This document shows, in pieces, positions 1-5,185 of a stretch of 5,185 nucleotides of DNA. A model generated the notes under the pieces. That model did not search any database, was not told the DNA's origin, and worked only from the letters and a program-made list of their open reading frames with translations. The DNA is from Chloroflexota bacterium (GTDB lineage: Bacteria; Chloroflexota; UBA6077; CF-72). The stretch covers positions 1 through 5,185 of the forward strand of contig JAFAWJ010000042.1 in the NCBI GenBank assembly GCA_019242065.1, in the 5' to 3' direction. The position numbers and the translations under genes were made by a program. The stretch's first letter is position 1. Each line of letters opens with the position of its first letter.

Positions 1-2018
1 CGCTGCAGGAAGCGACGCTCGTGCTGGGCATGCTGCTGCAGCGATTGGAGTTCGTCGACTACGCCGGATACGAGCTGAAGATCAAAGAGACGATGACGGT
101 CAAGCCGGAGGATTTCCTGATCCAGGTCCGGCCGCGAACGCGCCGCAACGGCGCGGTGCACGCTCCCGCAACGCCGTCTGTGGCAGTCGCCGTCGCGCCC
201 GAAGAGGAAGCTGACGAGGAAGCCGAAGCGCAGTCTCCACCGGTCATGGTCCGGCATGCCGCGCCGCTGCTGGTCCTGTTTGGCTCCAATCTGGGCTCGA
301 CCGAAGACCTGGCGCGTCAACTGGCCAACGACGCCACCTCGCGCGGCTTCAACACCAGCGTGGCACCGCTGGACGAATACGTCAATCGCCTGCCCACCGA
401 CGGCGTGGTGGTCATCGCCACCGCGTCATACAACGGCAACCCACCCGACAACGCCGCGCGGTTCGTGGACTGGCTCAGCGGCGACTCACTCGCAGCGGAT
501 GCCCTGCGGGGCGTCAAGTACACCGTCTTCGGCTGCGGCAGCCGCGAGTGGGCCTCCACGTACCAGAAGGTGCCCAACACCATCGACCAGGCGCTGACAG
601 CGCACGGGGCGGAGCGTATCTACACGCATGGTGAGGGCGACGTCTCGGACGATTTCGACGATCAGCTCCGCAGCTGGTCCGGACCCCTCTGGCCAGCGCT
701 CGCCGCGGCCGTCGGTGTGAGCGTCGAAGGTACGGAGGAGATCGACGCTGGCCATCGCTACGAGGTCGAGGTGGTAGCGGAGCCGACGGTCGCCAGCCCC
801 TTCCGTACCGAATACGGCGCCCGCGCTTTGCGGATCCACGCCAATCGCGAGCTCCATCGCACGGACGGGCCGAACCCCTCTCCGAGATCCACCCGCCACA
901 TTGAAGTAGCGCTGGCGGACGGTGTGGAGTACCTGCCGGGCGACTACCTGGGCGTGCTGCCGCACAACAGCGAGGAGCTGGTTCGCCGTGTCGCCACACG
1001 CTTCAAGCTCGAGCCCAGCGCCCGGCTGCGTATCGTCAACAACAGCACCAGCAAGAGCTTTTTGCCGGTTGACCAGCCCATCGAAGTGGCGACGTTGCTG
1101 GGCAGCTATCTCGACGTGCAGGACGTGGCCACACGCTCGCAGATCCAGGTGCTGGCCGAATACGCGGAATGCCCACCGGAGCGTCAACGACTGCTGGCCG
1201 TGGCCGGCGACGATGCAGACAGCGCGGCTCGCTATCGGCAGGAGATTCTGGAGCGCCACATTTCGGTGCTCGACCTGCTGGAGGACAATCAGTCCTGCTC
1301 GCTGCCGTTCAACATCTACCTGGAGTTCTTGCCGCCGCTGAAGCCGCGCTACTATTCCATTTCGTCGTCGCCGCTGGTCGATGCGGACCAGTGCAGCGTG
1401 ACCGTAGGCGTGCTCGATGCGCCAGCCCGCTCGGGCCATGGCCGCTATCGCGGCGTGTGTTCCACCTACCTGTCACTGCAAGGGGAGGGCGCCACCATCG
1501 AAGGCTTCATCAAGAACCCGAGCACGCAATTCCGGCTGCCGGCCGACCCGACCACGCCGCTCATCATGGTGGGCACTGGCACGGGGCTGGCGCCGTATCG
1601 CGGCTTCCTGCAGGAGCGAGCGGAGCTGCAGAAGAGTGGCAAGACGCTGGGTCCGGCCCTGCTGTTCTTTGGCTGCCGCAATCCGGCGCAGGACTACCTG
1701 TACGAAGACGAGCTGCGCGATTTCGAGCTGGCCGGTGTTGGCAGCGTGGTGTGTGCCTTCTCGCGGCTGGAGAATCAGCCGCGGATGTACGTGCAGGATG
1801 CCATCAAAGCGCAGGCCGACGACGTCTGGTCACTCCTGGAAAGCGGGGGCATCATCTACGTGTGCGGCGATGCCAGCCGCATGGCCCCCGACGTCCGCAA
1901 GGCCTTCGCCTCGCTCTACCAGCAGAGGACCGGTGTGGACGAGGCAAGCGCGGACGCGTGGGTCTCAGAGCTCGTCACCCAGCAGCGGTATGTGGCGGAC
2001 GTCTGGCCATCCAATTGA
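1..2018 (+). CDS. Self-sufficient cytochrome P450–NADPH reductase fusion, CYP102/P450-BM3 type, 5' end missing
   Basis: The frame is open from base 1 (codons in phase from base 3), so the true start lies upstream; the GTG at 21 is internal. Residues here are counted from that GTG. The first ~36 are the end of a P450 haem domain and match the C-terminus of the P450 at 2737–4140; by that alignment the haem-ligating Cys lies about 18 nt outside the window. A linker rich in Ala, Pro and Glu follows (~40–80). The FMN flavodoxin domain (~82–228) has GSNLGSTE at 88–95, TASYNGNPPDNA at 134–145 and FGCGSREWASTYQKVP at 170–185. The FAD domain has RYYSISSS (443–450) and GVCSTYL (478–484). The NADPH domain has VGTGTGLAPYRGF (517–529), YVCGD (613–617) and a terminal Trp662. 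Ser581, Arg582, Arg588 and Tyr590 match the BM3 residues that bind the NADPH 2'-phosphate. In this family electrons pass NADPH–FAD–FMN–haem in one soluble cytosolic chain, typically for subterminal fatty-acid hydroxylation. The exact substrate is unknown. It is probably first in a three-gene operon. Confidence 0.96.
   Translation, partial: LQEATLVLGMLLQRLEFVDYAGYELKIKETMTVKPEDFLIQVRPRTRRNGAVHAPATPSVAVAVAPEEEADEEAEAQSPPVMVRHAAPLLVLFGSNLGSTEDLARQLANDATSRGFNTSVAPLDEYVNRLPTDGVVVIATASYNGNPPDNAARFVDWLSGDSLAADALRGVKYTVFGCGSREWASTYQKVPNTIDQALTAHGAERIYTHGEGDVSDDFDDQLRSWSGPLWPALAAAVGVSVEGTEEIDAGHRYEVEVVAEPTVASPFRTEYGARALRIHANRELHRTDGPNPSPRSTRHIEVALADGVEYLPGDYLGVLPHNSEELVRRVATRFKLEPSARLRIVNNSTSKSFLPVDQPIEVATLLGSYLDVQDVATRSQIQVLAEYAECPPERQRLLAVAGDDADSAARYRQEILERHISVLDLLEDNQSCSLPFNIYLEFLPPLKPRYYSISSSPLVDADQCSVTVGVLDAPARSGHGRYRGVCSTYLSLQGEGATIEGFIKNPSTQFRLPADPTTPLIMVGTGTGLAPYRGFLQERAELQKSGKTLGPALLFFGCRNPAQDYLYEDELRDFELAGVGSVVCAFSRLENQPRMYVQDAIKAQADDVWSLLESGGIIYVCGDASRMAPDVRKAFASLYQQRTGVDEASADAWVSELVTQQRYVADVWPSN
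9..134 (+). repeat. Paralogous copy 1 of the P450 C-terminal segment
   Basis: This stretch aligns without gaps to 3985–4110. Both begin GA(A/G)GCGACGCTCGTGCTG and run to the codons for Gln-Val-Arg. The two translations share EATLVL, the YEL(K) core and the (E)T(M/L)TVKP motif. The similarity reflects two related P450 haem domains in one operon rather than a mobile repeat. Past this point the copies diverge: this one enters a linker, the other reaches a stop. Confidence 0.8.
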
Positions 2019-2044
2019 CACACACGGGGATATCACCCTTTCGT

Positions 2045-2049
2045 GGAGG
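2045..2049 (+). promoter_or_regulatory. Shine-Dalgarno for the middle gene
   Basis: GGAGG lies 11 nt before the ATG at 2061, a rather long spacing, and a second purine run (GAGGA, 2055–2059) sits next to that ATG. It decides the start: an in-frame GTG at 2043 would place this motif inside the coding sequence and add six residues. The ATG at 2053 is closer to the motif but opens a different frame with no recognisable protein. Confidence 0.6.
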
Positions 2050-2060
2050 ATTATGAGGAC

Positions 2061-2735
2061 ATGCCAACCACCGAACCAACTCCATTCAACGCCGTCACGC
2101 AGCGCACCGACGTCCGTGGCGCGCGCTACTGTGAATTCTTTGTCATCGAGCGGAAGGGGACAGAGCTGCGCGGCAAGGTCTACAACACGCTGGGCCTTAA
2201 CGACTGTCCGGGTGACCTGTGGTCGGCCGCGGATACCGACCGGCTCAAAGCCGCGCTGGGTGCCCTTGCCGTCACACGGAATGGACCGCGCTACTTCATG
2301 ATGGACGGTCTCGCTTCGCAGAACATGGACACCGAAGTGGTGACACTCGAGGGGCTGACCATGCGGCTGGTCGCCGTCCTGCGCATCGCGCCCAGCCAGC
2401 TTGCCAGCCAGAAGCCGTACGTCGAGACGACGATCGAACGCACCACCGAGTACACCTTCATGGCAGGCAAGCCGGTGTACGAGCTCGTCGCGCCCGGCGG
2501 GCCGAGCTATGTGTTGCAGAGCTACGCGCAGATCGTCGACGAGTCGCTGACCATCGCGTCGCTTGCCCATCTTGCCGATCGGCTGCACCTGCCCGACGGT
2601 TGGGGCTATCGGGTCCGCACGCTGGAGCAGGACCTGGTCCTGCGGACGAGTGGCGAGATCACCGTCATTCAGGACGACCTGGCGAACACGTACCAGCGCC
2701 TCGACCCGAGCACAATCGTCAACGGGAGCGTCTGA
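2061..2735 (+). CDS. Conserved-looking protein of unknown function, in P450 operon
   Basis: This is a 224-residue protein of unknown function. I have the impression that similar proteins occur in actinobacteria and proteobacteria, but I know no assigned role and cannot search. Start ATG 2061 is preferred over in-frame GTG 2043 because of the GGAGG at 2045–2049. There is no signal peptide, transmembrane segment or recognised nucleotide- or metal-binding signature, so it is probably cytosolic. The most distinctive stretches are RYCEFFVIERKG (22–33), YNTLGLNDCP (41–50), NGPRYFMMDG (74–83), TMRLVAVL (100–107), PGGPSYVLQSYAQIVD (145–160), LPDGWGYRVRTL (177–188) and IQDDLANTYQR (203–213). Two cysteines (24, 49) lie in the N-terminal block. 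Alternating hydrophobic strands and many aromatic residues suggest a mostly beta fold such as a small ligand-binding barrel; this is inference. It begins 42 nt after the reductase stop and ends one base before the next P450, so co-expression and a role in the same pathway are likely. Confidence 0.88.
   Translation: MPTTEPTPFNAVTQRTDVRGARYCEFFVIERKGTELRGKVYNTLGLNDCPGDLWSAADTDRLKAALGALAVTRNGPRYFMMDGLASQNMDTEVVTLEGLTMRLVAVLRIAPSQLASQKPYVETTIERTTEYTFMAGKPVYELVAPGGPSYVLQSYAQIVDESLTIASLAHLADRLHLPDGWGYRVRTLEQDLVLRTSGEITVIQDDLANTYQRLDPSTIVNGSV
2724..2728 (+). promoter_or_regulatory. Shine-Dalgarno for the stand-alone P450
   Basis: GGGAG lies 8 nt before the ATG at 2737, inside the last codons of the preceding gene. 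That gene's TGA (2733–2735) is one base before the ATG, so translation is probably coupled. The site supports 2737 over start codons further upstream in the same frame, which would overlap the preceding gene. Confidence 0.65.
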
Positions 2736-2736
2736 C

Positions 2737-4140
2737 ATGCTAGAGATCCCGCGTCCACCGACGAAGCCGGTGGTGGGCAACCTGCTCGATATCAATCGCG
2801 AGTCTCCGGTCCAGGGCCTCATGGACCTGGCCCGCGAGTATGGTCCGATCTTTCGGCTGACCGTGTTCGACCGCGAGGTTGTGTTCGTCTCAAACTTCGC
2901 CCTTGGCGACGAGCTGTGCGACACCCAACGCTTTGAGAAGAAGGTTGGTCCCGGCGCCACCCAGGCGCGCCCCTTCGCGGGCGATGGCTTGTTCACCGCC
3001 TACAACGAGGAGCTCAACTGGAGGAAGGCGCACAATATCCTGCTTCCGGCGTTCAGTCAGCAGGCGATGCGCGACTACTTCCCGATGATGGTCGATATCG
3101 GCCAGCAGCTCGTGAAAAAGTGGCAGCGGCTGAATCGTGATGACGAGATCGAGGTTACGGTCGATACCACACGGCTGACGCTTGACACCATCGGACTGTG
3201 CGGATTCGGCTACCGCTTCAACTCGTTCTACCGCGAGACGCCTCATCCGTTCGTCGAGGCGATGACACGCTGTCTCACGACGGGCCTGGAGCGCTCCAGC
3301 CGACCTCCAATCGCGGGAAAAATCAACGTCCCCCAGCAGCGTCAGTTCGACGCCGACGTCGCGTTCATGAACGAGATGGTGGACACCTTGATCAAGCAGC
3401 GGCGCGCCCAGCCCGACGGGGAGACCGGCAAGGTCGACCTGCTGGCACGCATGCTGACGGGTGTCGACCGCGAGACGGGCGAGCAACTCGACGACGTCAA
3501 CATCCGGTATCAGGTCATCACCTTCCTCGTCGCCGGCCACGAAACGACCAGCGGGTTGCTGTCGTTCTCGCTCTACCTGCTCATGCACCATCCGGATGTG
3601 CTGGCGCAGGCATACGCCGAGGTCGACCGGGTGCTCGGCAGCGATCCCAGCGTGCCGCCCACGTATCAGCAAATGCACCAGCTCAAGTACGTCTCGCAGA
3701 TCCTGAAGGAAGCCTTGCGGCTGTACCCGCCGGCGCCAGCCATCAACCTCCAGCCGCGCGCCGACGCGGAGATCATCGGCGGCAAGTACCGCATCACGCG
3801 CGAGAACGGCGCCACGCTCTTGACCGGCTCCATGCATCGCGACCCGAGCGTGTGGGGCGACGACGCGGAATCGTTCAATCCAGACCACTTCAGCGAGGAA
3901 GCCGAGGGGCAGCTCCCACCCAACGCGTATAAGCCATTCGGCAACGGCCAGCGAGCGTGCATCGGGCGGCAGTTCGCATTACTGGAGGCGACGCTCGTGC
4001 TGGCACTGATCCTGCAGCGTTTCGAGCTAATCGACCACAGGCACTACGAGCTGAAGCTTCACGAGACGTTAACCGTAAAGCCTGGCGACTTTACTATGCA
4101 GGTCCGAGCCCGGCGCGCGCCAGCCGCGGTACTGGCATGA
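2737..4140 (+). CDS. Stand-alone cytochrome P450, CYP102-like haem domain without reductase
   Basis: This is a complete 467-residue P450, the length of a BM3 haem domain. It has the I-helix oxygen-activation motif AGHETT (266–271, Thr270), the K-helix EALR (Glu325, Arg328) and the haem loop FGNGQRACIG (401–410) with axial Cys408. There is no N-terminal membrane anchor, so it is soluble. By hand alignment with P450-BM3, Phe86 matches substrate-gating Phe87, Arg46 matches the carboxylate-binding Arg47, Phe50 replaces Tyr51, and Trp95 matches Trp96. The HNILLP segment (99–104) and the haem loop, which face the FMN domain in BM3, are unchanged. A fatty-acid-like substrate is plausible but unproven. 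Translation stops 12 residues after the conserved QVR at the end of the haem fold, where the neighbouring fusion enters its linker. It therefore needs electrons in trans, possibly from the fusion encoded at 1–2018. Its last ~50 codons use A/T-ending codons (TTA, CTA, GTA, CTT, CCT, TTT, ACT) that are scarce elsewhere in the operon. Confidence 0.95.
   Translation: MLEIPRPPTKPVVGNLLDINRESPVQGLMDLAREYGPIFRLTVFDREVVFVSNFALGDELCDTQRFEKKVGPGATQARPFAGDGLFTAYNEELNWRKAHNILLPAFSQQAMRDYFPMMVDIGQQLVKKWQRLNRDDEIEVTVDTTRLTLDTIGLCGFGYRFNSFYRETPHPFVEAMTRCLTTGLERSSRPPIAGKINVPQQRQFDADVAFMNEMVDTLIKQRRAQPDGETGKVDLLARMLTGVDRETGEQLDDVNIRYQVITFLVAGHETTSGLLSFSLYLLMHHPDVLAQAYAEVDRVLGSDPSVPPTYQQMHQLKYVSQILKEALRLYPPAPAINLQPRADAEIIGGKYRITRENGATLLTGSMHRDPSVWGDDAESFNPDHFSEEAEGQLPPNAYKPFGNGQRACIGRQFALLEATLVLALILQRFELIDHRHYELKLHETLTVKPGDFTMQVRARRAPAAVLA
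3985..4110 (+). repeat. Paralogous copy 2 of the P450 C-terminal segment
   Basis: This is the counterpart of 9–134, at the 3' end of the stand-alone P450 gene. The first 16 or so bases are almost identical to copy 1; after that the protein is conserved better than the DNA, as expected for paralogues of some age. Homology ends at about the Gln-Val-Arg codons, about 30 nt before the TGA at 4138–4140. Confidence 0.8.
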
Positions 4141-4560
4141 GCTCCAGACGATCGCATCGATCCGCCGGTGCCAGTGAGCAACGCCTGGTGGTCGATCGAT
4201 GGCGCTGCGCCGTCGGCGGCCACAATGATTGGTGAAAGTCTCAGGAGTAACGAGCTGCTCTGACGTTTTCGCGACGCGGCGGCGGCCTATCCTGGCCTGG
4301 AGTCCGGACGGACACCGAGCATCCGGCGAAGTCGACGACCTGTGCCGGGCCCGTCTGATCGAATTCCTGCTCACCGCCTACGATCTGGCCCAGCTCTGCA
4401 ACTAGTGGTGGCGCGCGGCTCAAGTCGCGCGAAGCCGCACCGCGTTCAACCTACCAGCTGACCGGGCGGACCATCAGCAGCGCGCGTTCCGTGAGCGACC
4501 GTTACAGAGCAAACCGGTTCGGTCCGCAGGCAGGCTGCAGCAGCGACCAATGCGTCGTAG
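4141..4560. other. 420-nt stretch with no convincing gene
   Basis: The stretch lies between the P450 stop and the 3' end of the recombinase remnant. It holds only short frames. One of 32 codons starts at 4137 in an ATGA overlap with the P450 stop and ends at 4235. One of 57 codons starts at GTG 4232 and ends at 4405; its downstream part (RLIEFLLTAYDLAQLC) reads like an alpha-helix. Neither matches a family I recognise. The P450 frame itself, read past its TGA, stays open for about 40 codons to 4261–4263 but does not resemble a reductase. I see no tRNA, no insertion-sequence ends, and no hairpin followed by a T-run. A weak inverted repeat (GCGGCT 4415–4420 / AGCCGC 4433–4438) has no T-tract. 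Probably degenerate island DNA. Confidence 0.6.
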
Positions 4561-5185
4561 TCATGGCCGAGTACCAGAAGCGTTGGCAAGCTGAGCGACG
4601 CGCCAGGCGTGGATCTGCGCCATGCCGTTCGCCAACTTGGTGGACAGATCGCGGCCAGACAGGTGGATGTACTGCAGCGTCGTGGCTGGATTGCGGCCGC
4701 CTGCGAACGTGGCGATGGCGTGCAGGTTCCCAGCCCGCACGTGCCAGGTCAGTCGAGCAGAGATGGCGGAGCGTGTGCGTACTGAACCGCGGTACGTCCG
4801 CTCGCAAGGCGATCCGACGAACGATCTTCGACCAACTCCAGAGGGTGATCGGCGCCGCGCAGGTGCGGTCAGACAATGACAGAAGCAGCAGACCGCGCGC
4901 GCGGCTTAGTGCGCATCGTTCGAGTAAATACGCCTGCAGCAGTGCACCGGTGTTCGCTGACTACGGGACGACGCGTTCACGACGGCTTTTTGTCGTCTCC
5001 GCCCGGACCCATACCGTGCGAGGCGACGGATCGGGATCGTCGGTACGCACTGAGCAGAGCGCTTCGCGGCGCAAGCCGGCGTCGTACGCCAACGCCAGCA
5101 TGAGCCGGTTGCGGAGCGACTCCGGACGAGTTGCATCCAGAAGTTGGTGCGACTGCGCGTCGGACGGCATCCACGGCAGTTGTGT
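4561..5185 (-). pseudogene. Broken tyrosine recombinase/integrase, 5' end outside window
   Basis: Read on the minus strand, this is the catalytic domain of a phage-type integrase. The fragment enters from the right edge (LPWMPSDAQ) and runs through LALAYDAGLRREAL, with the first catalytic Arg codon at 5069–5071. It continues through TTKSRRERVVP and the HTLRH box (His 4775–4777, Arg 4766–4768), and ends at a TGA at 4561–4563. Three lesions are visible. An in-frame TAG at 4961–4963 follows VVP, where relatives usually have Tyr. A one-base shift lies near 4727–4733, after ARAGW. Beyond it the motif continues in another frame as AIATFAGGRNPATTLQYIHL, with the nucleophile Tyr codon at 4669–4671. 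There the catalytic His expected in the AGHR-type motif is Gly (codon 4696–4698). Such enzymes cut and rejoin DNA for integration or excision; this copy should be inactive. It lies tail-to-tail with the P450 operon and suggests an island border. Confidence 0.88.

Noticed and set aside
486..1439. Long open frame on the minus strand opposite the reductase
   Set aside because: It lies wholly inside the well-supported reductase gene, is composed of residues typical of antisense GC-rich codons, and has no recognisable domain.
21..2018. Independent reductase gene starting at GTG 21
   Set aside because: The frame is open to the window edge, and the first ~36 residues are the C-terminus of a P450 haem domain aligned with 3985–4110. 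GTG 21 is an internal Val codon.
1965..2996. Long minus-strand open frame across the middle gene and P450 start
   Set aside because: It crosses three good plus-strand genes and shows no family motif; it is an antisense shadow caused by high GC3.
4201..4211. Hairpin GGCGCTGCGCC as an operon terminator
   Set aside because: The stem is only about 4 bp with a 3-nt loop, and no T-run follows it.
4415..4438. Inverted repeat GCGGCT / AGCCGC as a terminator or transposon end
   Set aside because: Six base pairs with a 12-nt loop and no T-tract is within chance expectation for GC-rich DNA, and no matching copy or target duplication was seen.
4502..4876. Intact small minus-strand gene downstream of the P450
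   Set aside because: Only its first part (to ARAGW) is real recombinase sequence. After about 4730 the conserved motif moves to another frame, so the rest is out-of-frame translation of a pseudogene.
1..5185. CRISPR array, tRNA or rRNA gene
   Set aside because: No regularly spaced direct repeats, tRNA arm pattern or rRNA-like stretch was noticed while reading the window.

Overview
This GC-rich bacterial window carries a compact, co-directional cytochrome P450 locus (about 1–4140, + strand). It is followed by roughly 1 kb of decayed, mobile-element-associated DNA (about 4141–5185) with a broken tyrosine recombinase on the minus strand. The host cannot be fixed from sequence alone. Strong G/C preference at third codon positions and the gene families fit a high-GC soil or plant-associated bacterium (proteobacterial, actinobacterial or Chloroflexi-like); this is inference.

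Region 1 (1–2018) is the 3' part of a self-sufficient P450–reductase fusion of the CYP102/P450-BM3 type. The window opens just after the haem-cysteine loop. It then contains the end of the haem domain, an acidic Ala/Pro/Glu linker, a flavodoxin-like FMN domain, and an FAD/NADPH ferredoxin-reductase-type domain ending in the typical Asp-Val-Trp tail. Region 2 (2061–2735) is a 224-residue conserved-looking protein that I cannot assign to a function. Region 3 (2737–4140) is a second complete CYP102-like haem domain that stops exactly where the fused enzyme's linker would begin, so it has no reductase of its own. The gaps are 42 nt and 1 nt, and each downstream gene has a plausible Shine-Dalgarno, so the three genes look like one operon.

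The simplest working model is that the fused enzyme is an NADPH-driven fatty-acid-type monooxygenase. The stand-alone P450 is its paralogue and may draw electrons from the fusion's flavin domains or from an unlinked partner, with the middle protein as an unidentified accessory or pathway enzyme. Regions 4 and 5 are a 420-nt stretch without a convincing gene, and a tyrosine recombinase pseudogene (4561–5185, minus, running off the window). The pseudogene has an internal amber codon, a frameshift and a lost catalytic histidine. It suggests that the P450 operon sits at the edge of an old genomic island.
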